Numbered from the stretch's first letter, positions 26,845 to 36,680 are shown. The stretch: 64,000 nt of DNA from Bernardetia sp. ABR2-2B (GCF_037126435.1 NZ_CP147020.1:3266001-3330000); one strand, 5' to 3'. The notes: a model not told the origin generated them from the letters alone. Numbers and translations are program-made.

Positions 26845-28713
26845 TTATAGGTCAGTACCGTTATTGTTTTTTTTATCTTGCTCTTCTTTTAACTTTTTCC
26901 ACTTTTTTAATTCTTTTAATTCCTCTCTCATTTCTTTAATTTCGCTAGTATGTTCATCTACTTTTCGAAGGCGTTTACTATCCAAGAGTTTTTGTAGCAT
27001 ATTTTTTACAATCGGCTCTCCAATCATTGAAATAATCATTTCGCATTTATCTAATTCTTTCTGTTTAGGTTCGCTTTCATTCAAAATATCAATGGCTTCA
27101 TCAATCTTACTTTGAGCAAACTCCCCCACCAAACCACCTTTCATAAAAAACGAATCTGTCAGAAGTGTATGAATATTTGCTCCAAACGTTTCTTTCATAC
27201 TCTCTAGTTTGGACACTTTACACAAACCTGTATTGTCTTCTTTTTCTAAAAAAATAACATTCTCTTTCGGCAAGTCAGAAACCAAGAAAGGAGAGTGAGA
27301 AGTTAGAATAAGTTGGATTTTTTTCTCTAGGAATATCTTTGGCAAAGTCTCAAGCAAGATTTTTAAATACTGCTTTTGCCATTGGGGATGTAAACCTAGT
27401 TCGCCTTCGTCTATGAGAAGAGTGAAAGAGCCAATACTAGATTGTATATTAGACCAAATACGTTCTATATGTTCATTAACTTGATGAAGTAATGAAAAAG
27501 TTTTCATTAACGCTTTTTCTCCATAGCTTAAATAAATAACACTGCCATTGGTAGCAAAATTTAAACTATAAAACTTAATAGGAATCTTTTTATCTATATC
27601 AATAAATTTAAAAAATAAATTACTTGATGTTTTTATACTAAAGCGATTATCTTGAAGTTTACTTTGTTGTAGAATATTTAGTAATTTTTTGCTTGGCTCA
27701 ATAATAAGCAGAATTTGGAAGTCATATTTGATAATTGCATCCTGAGAGTCATACAATAATTTTATATCATTTATCAATTTCTCATAGTTTCCTTTAGAGT
27801 TACGAATGGTATAAAAAAGTTTATCCAAAAAAATATTACCTCTATTTTTTGCCTTTTGCATACTTAGAATTTCATGTATATATCTAGACTCTATACTCTT
27901 CATAATTTTAAGGTATAGAGAACGATAAAAATTTTCTGATATGTTTTCTTGAAGAGAGTTCGACTGTACTTCTTTTACAATTAGTTCTTTTATGATATCA
28001 GATTGAAAGCTTTTTTCGAAATATATTGAAATTGCTAATTCATCACCAGTAAAGCCAAAGTATTTTCCAAATTCTAGGAAATAGAGAAATTGTAAATAAT
28101 TTTCATCGTCAATGTAATTACTTAATGATACCTTGCCATTTTCATCAAATGATTTTAAATTATAAAATAGATTATTGATCGAAATATCAATGTAATTTGC
28201 TCTTTTAGTATGCACATCTACTCCGTGTTTGATGAAGTTTTCTAGTGAATATGAGTAATTTACTATACTAAAATTGTTTATATCTATCAAATCAATATCG
28301 TTGGATACTTCTATATTGGTTGGTGCTTTGTACAACTTACCCTTACCTTCCATTAAAATGACACATTTTAATTCTACTACATCTTCTATGTATATAGTCC
28401 CAAGTTTTCTTATAAACTCCAATACCGAACTCTTCCCAGCTCCATTCTCTCCAACAATAGCCGTAACATTGCTTATTCCATAGTCTGTATTTTTTGTTGT
28501 TTCATCTTTGAAAAAATCCTTATAAAACTTTTCCTTAGTTGTTTTCTCTGTCGGTTTCATTTTATCTATCAAAGTTCCACCAGTAACGATTTTCTTTTCT
28601 TTATCGTTTTCATCAAAAGTAGGCTCAAAATGAAAATCATACAAGGGACTAAAATTAAATCCTTGTTGTTTGATATTTTTATAGTCTTCAATCCAAAGGT
28701 AGAGGAGTTGCAT
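26845..28713 (-). CDS. AAA family ATPase (PtuA-like), probable Septu-type defence component
   Basis: 622 residues from the ATG at 28713 (MQLLYLWIEDYKNIKQQGFN), the usual opening of this ATPase group; an ATG at 28818 would add 35 residues without domain. Walker A is AIVGENGAGKSS. The ABC-type signature is YLSYGEK, Walker B is FTLLIDEGELGLHPQ, and the switch His is in LILTSHSPFLVSDL. A large helical insertion separates Walker A and the signature, as in SMC/OLD-like proteins. The C-terminus is a charged coiled coil (EIKEMREELKELKKWKKLKE). With the downstream HNH gene it forms a likely antiphage toxin-type pair in which the ATPase senses and regulates the nuclease. Confidence 0.8.
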   Translation of the reverse strand: MQLLYLWIEDYKNIKQQGFNFSPLYDFHFEPTFDENDKEKKIVTGGTLIDKMKPTEKTTKEKFYKDFFKDETTKNTDYGISNVTAIVGENGAGKSSVLEFIRKLGTIYIEDVVELKCVILMEGKGKLYKAPTNIEVSNDIDLIDINNFSIVNYSYSLENFIKHGVDVHTKRANYIDISINNLFYNLKSFDENGKVSLSNYIDDENYLQFLYFLEFGKYFGFTGDELAISIYFEKSFQSDIIKELIVKEVQSNSLQENISENFYRSLYLKIMKSIESRYIHEILSMQKAKNRGNIFLDKLFYTIRNSKGNYEKLINDIKLLYDSQDAIIKYDFQILLIIEPSKKLLNILQQSKLQDNRFSIKTSSNLFFKFIDIDKKIPIKFYSLNFATNGSVIYLSYGEKALMKTFSLLHQVNEHIERIWSNIQSSIGSFTLLIDEGELGLHPQWQKQYLKILLETLPKIFLEKKIQLILTSHSPFLVSDLPKENVIFLEKEDNTGLCKVSKLESMKETFGANIHTLLTDSFFMKGGLVGEFAQSKIDEAIDILNESEPKQKELDKCEMIISMIGEPIVKNMLQKLLDSKRLRKVDEHTSEIKEMREELKELKKWKKLKEEQDKKNNNGTDL

Positions 28714-28856
28714 AATGGCGTTTTGAGGAGAAAGTAGTGTTTTAAAATAGAAAACAAGATACAATTTATCTTTCCAAAAGCCTAAATCTTTTGATAGACC
28801 TTTATCAATTAATCTCAAGTAGTGTATAACTTAATTTTAGTTATTTCTAGCCTGTA

Positions 28857-28890
28857 TTTGTCCTATTTCCTTCTGTCTTACTTACCTTTG
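28857..28890 (+). promoter_or_regulatory. Candidate promoter of the EamA transporter gene
   Basis: TTTG at 28857-28860 and TACCTTTG at 28883-28890 fit the Bacteroidota -33/-7 elements, with a 22-nt spacer, slightly long. Transcription would begin about 33 bp before the TTG start at 28930. Confidence 0.5.
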
Positions 28891-28929
28891 TGAAAAGTTT
28901 TTATAGTAAAAATCACAAAATTACATTCT

Positions 28930-29877
28930 TTGCAAAACTCTACTCCCTCTTCTGTTTCTACCTCAAAACTTGATAATTTACTTGCCAAAATCGGAATTAC
29001 AAAAGGCATCTTGTATATGCTTTTTGCTGTTCTGTTATTTGCTACAATGAATTTGATAGTAAAAATGCTTCCTCATATTCCTGCGATGGAAATTATACTT
29101 TTTCGTTCTGCTGTTTCCTTTGTGATTTGTGTGGTTGGACTGAAAATGCAGAAAGTAAAGGGACTGGGAACAAACAAAAAAGTTCTTTTTCTGCGTGGTC
29201 TTTTTGGAGGAACAGCTCTATTTCTGTTCTTTACTACGATTCAGAATATTCCTTTGGCTTCTGCAATTACACTACATTATTTAGCTCCAATCTTTACTGC
29301 GATAATTGCTTGGCTTATTTTGGGAGAGCGTTTGGTGCTTCTTCAATGGCTGTTTTTCTTGATTTCTTTTGTAGGAGTAACGATGGTAAAAGGCTTTGAT
29401 GAGCGTGTTGATACTGTTTATTTTATTATGGGAATCGTATCAGCTTTTCTTTCTGGTTGTGCCTACAATTGCATCAGAAAACTCAAAACTTCGGAGCATC
29501 CTCTTATGGTAATTCTTTATTTTCCACTTGTTACGCTGCCAATTGCTACTCTTTATTGTGTTTTTTATGAATGGAAAATGCCTGTTGGTTTGGATTGGCT
29601 CTACCTTTTATTGATAGGCGTTTTGACACAAATTGCACAATTATACATGACGAAAGCCTATCAGATTGAAGAAGCTGCACGAGTGGCAAGTGTGAGCTAT
29701 ACGGGAATTATTTATGCACTCGGTTTTGGATTTTTATTTTTTCACGAAGTCTTTAATATTTATGTTTCTATCGGAATTGGTCTGATGCTTTTGGGCGTAA
29801 TTTTGAATGTTACTTTTAAAAATACAAAGAAAGAAGAAATAAAGTTAGATGATGAAATTTTGGATAGGTTAAAATAA
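28930..29877 (+). CDS. EamA/DMT family inner-membrane transporter
   Basis: 315 residues with two EamA repeats and about ten membrane helices: KGILYMLFAVLLFATMNLIV, then MEIILFRSAVSFVICVVGL, and in the second half WLYLLLIGVLTQIAQLYMTK and YALGFGFLFFHEVFNIYVSI. The HYLAPIFTAIIAWLILGERL signature is typical. It should export a small metabolite; which one is unknown. The start is TTG at 28930; the first in-frame ATG (residue 32) would cut into helix one. It is divergent from the AAA gene. A GTCGTTGAG-family palindrome follows 7 bp after the stop. Confidence 0.85.
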   Translation: MQNSTPSSVSTSKLDNLLAKIGITKGILYMLFAVLLFATMNLIVKMLPHIPAMEIILFRSAVSFVICVVGLKMQKVKGLGTNKKVLFLRGLFGGTALFLFFTTIQNIPLASAITLHYLAPIFTAIIAWLILGERLVLLQWLFFLISFVGVTMVKGFDERVDTVYFIMGIVSAFLSGCAYNCIRKLKTSEHPLMVILYFPLVTLPIATLYCVFYEWKMPVGLDWLYLLLIGVLTQIAQLYMTKAYQIEEAARVASVSYTGIIYALGFGFLFFHEVFNIYVSIGIGLMLLGVILNVTFKNTKKEEIKLDDEILDRLK

Positions 29878-29884
29878 TTCTTTT

Positions 29885-29956
29885 AGCCGTCGTTGAGACT
29901 ATGTCGTCAACGAGGTTTTTTAAATCCTCAACGACGGCAAAGCCTCATTGACGGTT
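29885..29956. repeat. REP-like palindromic element, GTCGTTGAG family, copy B
   Basis: 72 bp bounded by AGCCGTC and GACGGTT, with GTCGTTGAG, GTCAACGAG, CTCAACGAC and CTCATTGAC in the same order as copy A. A central TTTTTT tract could make the left hairpin act as terminator. It lies between convergent EamA and AAA genes. Confidence 0.85.
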
Positions 29957-29979
29957 AGACAGCATAGACAATAATTATT

Positions 29980-32622
29980 TTACATTTTAAATCCCATTCT
30001 ACGCTTTCCTGTCAAATCTTCATAAGCAAAATTGACTTTTTCAAGGTCTTGTTTCTCTAAAGTCTGTAATACTTTTTCAGTTCTTTCTTCTATTGAGAGC
30101 GATGCCATACGCAAATGTTGTTGTCTAACAGCTTCCCCAGCAATAGTTCGAATCGTTCGTGCATTTCCAAAATATTTGTCTCTTTGAGCATGTAAAACAG
30201 CAACTTGATTTTTGAGATATTCTTTTGTCTCTTCTGTCAAAGTCAATTTTTCTTTCTCAAAATACCCTTCTGCAACTTCTAAAAGTTCTTCTACGGTCAA
30301 ATCCTTAAAAATGATGGTTCTATCAAAACGAGATTTCAGACCAGGGTTCATCTCTACAAACTGTTCCATATTTTGAGTGTAACCTGCTGCAATCACAATA
30401 AACTCGCCTCTTTTATCCTCCATTTGTTTCAAAATAGTTTCTAACGCTTCTTTTCCGAAGTCGTTTTGTGTTTTTGAGTCGGAAGTCAGCGCATAAGCTT
30501 CATCAATAAATAAAATTCCACCAATAGCACTATTGATTTTTTCTTGTGTTTTGATGGCTGTTTGTCCTACAAAACCAGCTACCAAACTTTGTCTATCACA
30601 TTCTACCAAATGCCCACGTTCTAAAATTCCCAAGGCTCTATAAATGGTTGAAAGAATACGAGCTACAGTAGTTTTTCCAGTTCCAGGGTTTCCTTTGAAA
30701 AGCATATGTAACGAAAACTGATTTAAAACATCACGACCTGTTTGTTGATAAAAACGAACAAGGGCAATCAATTCATCAATGCGTTTTTTGACTTCTGAAA
30801 GTCCGACAAGAGCGTGAAGTTCTGTCATCGAACGCTGCAACTCTTCTTCATCTATTGAAAGCAAAAGAGGAGTAACTGTTTTTCCTGCCGTAAGGTGCGC
30901 TACATCAGCCACATTAACTGTTGAAAGGTCTTTGTTTGATAAATCTTTAGGGTTTTCGCTTTTCATAATACGAACGCCCAAATTCATTTTGGCTTCTCTA
31001 ATTGTAGTCTTGACAAAACGAGCATTTCCAAAAGTAGTATCTCTTTTTCTGTATTCTTCTGTAATTTTTTTATTGAGAATATGAAAGGCTTCTGGCGTAA
31101 ATTGCAAATCGCTTTCTTTTTCTGTAAGCTGTGCAATTTCTAAAAGCTCGTTTGGTGTATAATCTGGAAACTCAAATTGAACAGGAAAACGAGATTTTAA
31201 CCCAGGATTGGACTCTAAAAGTAGTTCCATAGGTTGTGTATAACCTGCCAAAACGATAGCAATATCGCCCTTTCCATCTGAAATTTCTTTTACCAAAATC
31301 TCAATTACTTCTTGTCCATAATCTTTACTGTCCTCACCCGAACGAACGAGCGAGTAGGCTTCATCAATAAACAAAACACCTCCCCTAGCTTTATCGATTA
31401 CTTCTTTTACCTTTGGTGCAGTTTGTCCGATGTATTGTCCGATGAGTTCTGCTCTTCCTACTTCGTGCAGTTCGCCTGTTGAAAGTAATCCTAGATGATG
31501 ATAAATTTTGCCCATCATTTGAGCTATGGTAGTTTTGCCAGTTCCAGGGTTTCCTTTAAAAACTAAATGCAGATTGAGATTTTTATCTTCTTTTAGCCCT
31601 TTTTCTTGTCTGATTTGAGTAAACTGAAGATAAGAAGTGTAATCATGGATACGTTTTTTGAGGTCTTGAAGTCCAACTAAATTATTCAATCTTTCTACTA
31701 CTTGCTCATAGGTTTCTGTTTCCTCTTCTTCATTTTCCTTAGCTGGATTTGAATAAGCTCTTCCTGTCAAGAATGATGAAGGAGGATAAATGACTGTGCT
31801 TCCTGTTATAAATTTTTTCCCTACTTCAAACGGAACGATTGCAATGAGCCTATCCATAAAAATAACCTCAACAGTATAATGTCCCTGAACCCAAGAACCT
31901 TTTGCATCAGAGCCATAACCAGAAATTATTTCTATGAAATCTTCGTCTTGTTCTATTTTTTTTATTTCAATAGTTTGTCCTTTGAGTTGGCGAGTTTCAT
32001 TGTAAATATTAAAAGTCAGTTCACAATAAAAATCATCTTCTTGTAGGTTTTCAAAATTAAATTCTACCCAAATATACCTTGATTCTGCAGCTGAAAACTG
32101 TTTATGATACACTCTATCTTCCTCTTCTACTCCATCCTGTGTTGCTTCGTAGAGTTTTATAGTTTGCATCTCAAAGTAAGGATTGTTTTGAGAAGTTACA
32201 GGACCTCCACTTTCTATATAAAAAGGTTTTGTTCCAAAAATTTCACCATCGATATACGCTTCCCAAATATAATCTCCTCGTGTCCAAAAAGTACCTACTT
32301 CATCATTTCCCCAGCCTTCTCTAATATTTACGATATTGTGTTGTGGAGAAATAACTTGATTTACATTTATCTCACAGACGATTTCTCGTTCTTTTCGGCT
32401 GCTCAAACGGTAACATTTCAATAAAAATTCGGCTTCCCATTCTTCTACATCAAACAATTTATTATAAAAAGAAAGTTCTACATACAAATAGCTCGTTTCG
32501 ATACTTTCAAAAACGGTTCTGTATTTTCGCATTCCATTAGCGAGCCATTCAGGGGAAGAATAAATTTTTAGGTCTTTGAGTTTATATAGTTTTTCTTCAC
32601 TTTTTTTGTTGCGAAACATCAT
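29980..32622 (-). CDS. Tandem CbxX/CfxQ-type AAA ATPase with two N-terminal beta modules
   Basis: 880 residues. Two complete AAA modules of the CbxX/CfxQ (SpoVK-like) class: Walker A FKGNPGTGKTT at 355-365 and again at 642-652; Walker B GVLFIDEAYSL at ~416 and GILFIDEAYAL at ~702; GLKSRF sensor-region motifs in each. Ahead of them are two related ~120-residue regions (about 16-138 and 149-269), each a predicted beta sandwich ending in a YGSD or WGND, GSW or GTFW, G.Y.(W/V)E motif. I know of no named family for them. Such ATPases remodel proteins; the N-terminal modules may pick the target. It is probably cytoplasmic, and monocistronic. Confidence 0.8.
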   Translation of the reverse strand: MMFRNKKSEEKLYKLKDLKIYSSPEWLANGMRKYRTVFESIETSYLYVELSFYNKLFDVEEWEAEFLLKCYRLSSRKEREIVCEINVNQVISPQHNIVNIREGWGNDEVGTFWTRGDYIWEAYIDGEIFGTKPFYIESGGPVTSQNNPYFEMQTIKLYEATQDGVEEEDRVYHKQFSAAESRYIWVEFNFENLQEDDFYCELTFNIYNETRQLKGQTIEIKKIEQDEDFIEIISGYGSDAKGSWVQGHYTVEVIFMDRLIAIVPFEVGKKFITGSTVIYPPSSFLTGRAYSNPAKENEEEETETYEQVVERLNNLVGLQDLKKRIHDYTSYLQFTQIRQEKGLKEDKNLNLHLVFKGNPGTGKTTIAQMMGKIYHHLGLLSTGELHEVGRAELIGQYIGQTAPKVKEVIDKARGGVLFIDEAYSLVRSGEDSKDYGQEVIEILVKEISDGKGDIAIVLAGYTQPMELLLESNPGLKSRFPVQFEFPDYTPNELLEIAQLTEKESDLQFTPEAFHILNKKITEEYRKRDTTFGNARFVKTTIREAKMNLGVRIMKSENPKDLSNKDLSTVNVADVAHLTAGKTVTPLLLSIDEEELQRSMTELHALVGLSEVKKRIDELIALVRFYQQTGRDVLNQFSLHMLFKGNPGTGKTTVARILSTIYRALGILERGHLVECDRQSLVAGFVGQTAIKTQEKINSAIGGILFIDEAYALTSDSKTQNDFGKEALETILKQMEDKRGEFIVIAAGYTQNMEQFVEMNPGLKSRFDRTIIFKDLTVEELLEVAEGYFEKEKLTLTEETKEYLKNQVAVLHAQRDKYFGNARTIRTIAGEAVRQQHLRMASLSIEERTEKVLQTLEKQDLEKVNFAYEDLTGKRRMGFKM

Positions 32623-32914
32623 TGGAGAATGTAATAAAAATGTAGGACACTCTTTTGGAGTGTAAAAGTTAGGTTTGTGAAATTAAGGTCTATCAAAACG
32701 AATTTTTTTGAGAAATAGTTTTCGTTTCATAATAGAATAACGTTTGAACAATTAAAATACGAAAAATATAATTAAGGACAATTTTTTATGAGTAAATAAA
32801 ATTTGTTCTCTTATCAAAAAACAAGAGACAGTGTATTTAAAGCATAAAAGATTTAGAATAAATAGCTAAAATTCTTATATTTAAAGGTAACTATTAAAAC
32901 TTACTACAAAAGAT

Positions 32915-33766
32915 ATGGAACAAATTACTCCTTTACTCATTACAGGTCTTTTGGCAATCTTGGGAACAGTCATTGGAAATATTATCAATGGCTATTGGTC
33001 AACACAACTTGCCAAGAAAAATGCACAATCAGCTCTCATTCAAAAAGCAATGGAATCTCCAGACCCAAAGGTCAGAGCCAAATCATTAGAGTTTTTGATA
33101 AAAGTAAATTTGATAGAAGACAAAAAAATTACAGCAGGTGTAAATGAAATACTTAATTCTAAAGAATTAGACCTTTTACCTCAATTCAATGCTCCAAATA
33201 TTGTCCAGACTGATAAAGTAGGTGTAACTGAAATGAAAAGTGCAAAAAGTCAGTTGGTAGATAAAGAAAAAGGCGAAGGAAATCCTATTGAGCAAGATAA
33301 TTTTTTAGCTCTGACTGGTTTTGTGGTTCGAAGTGGAGATATAATTGATGGTTTTACGCCTATTTTTAGTGAAATAGGAACAAAGGATAAATTTTTTAAG
33401 TCTAAAAGAATGGGCAAACATTTTGGAGGAGATGGTGGAAGTCCAATCGAAATTTATAAAGAAGGTTATCTGATTACAGGAATAGAACTTATTCGTGGAT
33501 ATTATTTTGGGCGTGAAGAGGTTATTCATCTACAAGTAACTTGGCACAAACTCACTCCAAAAGGTATTGATTATAATGATAAAATTGTTTCAGAGAAGTT
33601 AGGAAGTGGTAATTTTGCTGAGTTTAATGAACAAACGCCATCTAGTATTTTTCAAGCAAAGGCAAATCATTTTATTACTGATTTTGCAGCTCAACAATCT
33701 TATCATTCTGATGGCAGTACATTTTTGCACGACATGATAATCAAAGAAGAAGTTTTACCAGTCTAG
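32915..33766 (+). CDS. Membrane-anchored protein with jacalin-like C-terminal domain
   Basis: 283 residues. An N-terminal helix (ITPLLITGLLAILGTVIGNI) anchors it, followed by a short helical stretch. The C-terminal half (~128-283) has the order of a jacalin-like lectin: GFVVRSGDIIDGFTPIF, then HFGGDGGSPIEIYKEGYLIT and GIELIRGYYFGREEVIHLQV. The resemblance is to motif spacing, not proven homology. No signal peptide cleavage site is seen. It has no co-directional partner. A lectin-like or protein-binding role is a guess. Confidence 0.6.
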   Translation: MEQITPLLITGLLAILGTVIGNIINGYWSTQLAKKNAQSALIQKAMESPDPKVRAKSLEFLIKVNLIEDKKITAGVNEILNSKELDLLPQFNAPNIVQTDKVGVTEMKSAKSQLVDKEKGEGNPIEQDNFLALTGFVVRSGDIIDGFTPIFSEIGTKDKFFKSKRMGKHFGGDGGSPIEIYKEGYLITGIELIRGYYFGREEVIHLQVTWHKLTPKGIDYNDKIVSEKLGSGNFAEFNEQTPSSIFQAKANHFITDFAAQQSYHSDGSTFLHDMIIKEEVLPV

Positions 33767-33793
33767 ATATTATTTTTGTAAAATTTCCTCATA

Positions 33794-33840
33794 AAAAAAT
33801 CCTTTCTTATTCTCTTTTAGAGTTGAAAAAAGGATTTTTT
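33794..33840. terminator. Terminator between convergent genes
   Basis: AAAAAATCCTTT and AAAGGATTTTTT pair perfectly over 12 bp around a 23-nt loop. It serves the plus-strand gene ending at 33766, and possibly the T9SS cargo gene on the other strand. Confidence 0.75.
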
Positions 33841-33858
33841 GTTTAATTTTTTTTTGTT

Positions 33859-35133
33859 TTATTCAACGATTAATCTTCTATACTCTGTTCCTTCTGGAGT
33901 AGAAAAATCAATCATATATAATCCTTTCGGTAAGTTTACTGGAATTTCTATATCAGAACCATGTTTTGCATCCTGTGAAAGCTCAAATACTATTTTACCT
34001 TGGGTTGTTTTTATCTGTATTTTTTTTATTTTATTTGGGTAGCGAATATATAATTTCTGCCCTTGCGAAACTGGATTAGGAAACACTTTAAAAAATAAAT
34101 CTGCACCTACGGTAATCGTAACGACAGGACTATAAGCAATTTCATCCGACGGGGAGATTTCTTTCAAACGATAATAATATACTCCTTCTTCTACTAAACT
34201 TTCATCAATAAAGTTATAAGTAGTAAGTATATTTTTTCCTCCTTTTGCTTTTATAGTAGTTACTTCTTCAAATATTTTTCCTGCATAACTACGCTCTAAA
34301 ACAAATCTATCATGATTTATTTCACTTACAGTTATCCACTCAATAATAGATTTAGCATTAGAGGTAGCTGTTGATTTTTCTACTTTTGCTGTGAAACTCA
34401 AATACGTAACAGGTAATATATTCAAACATTCATTTCTACTTCCTCCATTATTTCCATTGCCATCTGCATTACTATCTGCCTCATCTACTGCATTATTTGG
34501 GTTTCCTCCACATAGGCATCCATTATTAGGTCTTACTATACAATACTCTGGCTCAATATTACTAGGTTGTCCTCCTCCTCCAGTATCTAAACAACCTTCT
34601 ACAATTATAGACCCTGTACCAGTCGTTTGTGTATTTCCATTACCTAAAAGCCAATCTCCTCTTATATCTAAAAAACCTTCTACCAAAATATCTCCTCTGT
34701 TTGAAGTATCAAATTGACAACGGACTATAATCTCTCCTGTTGAAGCTAAAATACTACTAGGACTTTGAGCCTTCTGTAGAGTCAGAGTATATACATCTAG
34801 TACCCCTTCTACATTTATTCCATTGTATCCATTACCAGAACCCTGTCCTATCTGTAAAGTATGATTTCCTCCATCATCTACCAATGAAGCTCCTGGGTTT
34901 ATTGTAAGCGAAAATGAGGTATTATCATCATCATATAAGAGCGTTACATCTTGATCCAAAAGTATATCATGGGCAATAATAACAATATCATTATTAGTAT
35001 CAGGCACTCGCCCACAACTCCAGTTAGAAGCATCAGACCATACTCCATCGCCTAATGATGTACAAACAAGAGCTTGAGCTGAAAAAATAGATGAAAAAAA
35101 TAAGAGTAATGTAAAGTATATGGAAGTTTTCAT
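33859..35133 (-). CDS. Secreted T9SS cargo protein with C-terminal sorting domain
   Basis: 424 residues. Signal peptide ends near FSAQA. The N-terminal part has GVWSDASNWSCGRVPDTNND and IVIIAHDILLDQDVT, a motif common in Bacteroidota surface proteins with beta-helix-like repeats. A Gly/Asn-rich low-complexity patch (~200-235) precedes an Ig-like segment. The last ~75 residues are a type A C-terminal domain: FKVFPNPVSQGQKLYIRYPN to GLYMIDFSTPEGTEYRRLIV. This tail directs export and surface attachment by the type IX secretion system. Substrate or binding partner unknown. Confidence 0.85.
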   Translation of the reverse strand: MKTSIYFTLLLFFSSIFSAQALVCTSLGDGVWSDASNWSCGRVPDTNNDIVIIAHDILLDQDVTLLYDDDNTSFSLTINPGASLVDDGGNHTLQIGQGSGNGYNGINVEGVLDVYTLTLQKAQSPSSILASTGEIIVRCQFDTSNRGDILVEGFLDIRGDWLLGNGNTQTTGTGSIIVEGCLDTGGGGQPSNIEPEYCIVRPNNGCLCGGNPNNAVDEADSNADGNGNNGGSRNECLNILPVTYLSFTAKVEKSTATSNAKSIIEWITVSEINHDRFVLERSYAGKIFEEVTTIKAKGGKNILTTYNFIDESLVEEGVYYYRLKEISPSDEIAYSPVVTITVGADLFFKVFPNPVSQGQKLYIRYPNKIKKIQIKTTQGKIVFELSQDAKHGSDIEIPVNLPKGLYMIDFSTPEGTEYRRLIVE

Positions 35134-35672
35134 GAGTTCTGAGAGATTAATAATTTATTTAAATAGGTGGCTTACTGCAATATAACGTTTTTTTGTGTGC
35201 TATATTTGCATTCAGCACAATAATTATTTTTTTTATAAAGACCACACAATGTCTTATGAAAGTTGCTCAAAAAAACACAAAAAAATATTTATATAGTTCA
35301 AATAGCTGTTTTTGGAGTGATATACGTGGTTTCATCGAAAAAAGTTTTAAGTTTTTTGGAACTTTTCTATTTTTTTTGCTTCTTTGCATTACTAATCTTT
35401 AGTTGGACAGAACAAATATGTTGTGATTATCAATTATTTATCATTTCAATTAAAAAAAACATTCAATTTATTATCAACTCTGTTATTTAGATAAAAAAAG
35501 AAAAGTATTCGTAAAAGATGAATACATAAAAATACATAAACTAATATAAAAACAGATTAATAAACGCTCTTTAAATAACTTTTAAACTCAACTTTGAAAA
35601 AGGTTTTGAACCCAAACAAAGTTTATTAATAGTTATTTTGTCTGATAAAGGTTAGCAACAAACACTAATTAT
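35134..35672. other. 539 bp intergenic region with a -7-like box and small ORFs
   Basis: TATATTTG at 35201-35208 fits the -7 consensus on the plus strand, without a well-spaced TTTG. About 50 bp later begins a possible 48-codon frame (ATG at 35256, end 35402), overlapping a longer hydrophobic frame with a TTG start at 35263. Neither has recognisable family features, so I do not call a gene. The remainder up to the M23 start is AT-rich. Confidence 0.3.
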
Positions 35673-36680
35673 ATGGCAAAAGTAAAATACTATTATGACA
35701 CCGAAACGTGTCGTTACGAAAAAGTAAAAGCGTCTAAAGCAGATATTGCATTTAATATTCTTGGACTCTTAGTAGTTTCAGCAGTATTAGCAGTCGGTTT
35801 TGCGACATTTTACACTCAAATGTTCCCTTCAAAGGAAGTGGTACAACTCAAAGAAGAAAAACAAGAACTTTTAACTAAATATACAGTTCTTAATAAAGAA
35901 ATTAGTCAGGCAACTGATATGTTATCTCATCTTCAACAACGAGACAATAAACTTTATCGTTCGATGTTTGAAGTAGAACCTATTCCTATGGAAATGAGAA
36001 AAGGAGGAACAGGTGGTTCAGAAAAATATAAACATTTATTAGATGATAATCTTGTAAATGAAACGCTTATCGTAAATACACACGAAAAATTGGATAATTT
36101 GAAAAAACAAATGTATATCCAAACAAAATCGTATGATGAGCTTATGAAATTGGCACAAAATAAGAATGATATGATGGCTTCTATTCCAGCTATTCAGCCT
36201 CTTTCAGGAAAAGACCTTACACGTTTTGCTTCTGGATTTGGAATGCGTACGCACCCTATCTATAAGGTACGTAAAATGCACGCAGGTTGTGACCTTACAG
36301 CTAAAACAGGAACTGCCGTTCATGCAACAGGTGATGGAGTTGTTATTAAAGCAGATTGGTCTAGTGGATATGGAAGATTAGTAGAAGTAGATCACGGATA
36401 CGGATATATTACAAGATATGCTCACCTTTCAGCATTTGATTGCAAGAAGGGGCAAAAAATCAAACGTGGACAATTAGTAGGAAAGGTAGGAAGCACAGGG
36501 CTTTCAGTTGCTCCTCACTTACACTACGAAGTTCGTTATAATGGAAAACCAGTAAATCCAATTAATTACTTCTTTAATGACTTGTCTCCAACAGAATATC
36601 AACAATTGGTAGAACTTTCCTCTCACGACGGACAATCACTTGGTGGTGGTTCGGAAGAAGAACATAATCATATCAAATAA
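35673..36680 (+). CDS. M23 family metallopeptidase, membrane-anchored
   Basis: 335 residues. A single helix (~24-46) follows a short cytoplasmic end that opens MAKVKYYYDTETCRYEKVK. A coiled coil spans ~50-170. The LytM domain (~185-315) contains FGMRTHPIYKVRKMHAGCDL with H and D ligands and the final HLHYEVRYNGKPVNP with the HxH motif. It should hydrolyse peptidoglycan cross-links or act in cell-envelope remodelling during growth or division. The C-terminal tail is Ser/Gly/Glu-rich. It has a strong terminator directly after the gene. Confidence 0.9.
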   Translation: MAKVKYYYDTETCRYEKVKASKADIAFNILGLLVVSAVLAVGFATFYTQMFPSKEVVQLKEEKQELLTKYTVLNKEISQATDMLSHLQQRDNKLYRSMFEVEPIPMEMRKGGTGGSEKYKHLLDDNLVNETLIVNTHEKLDNLKKQMYIQTKSYDELMKLAQNKNDMMASIPAIQPLSGKDLTRFASGFGMRTHPIYKVRKMHAGCDLTAKTGTAVHATGDGVVIKADWSSGYGRLVEVDHGYGYITRYAHLSAFDCKKGQKIKRGQLVGKVGSTGLSVAPHLHYEVRYNGKPVNPINYFFNDLSPTEYQQLVELSSHDGQSLGGGSEEEHNHIK

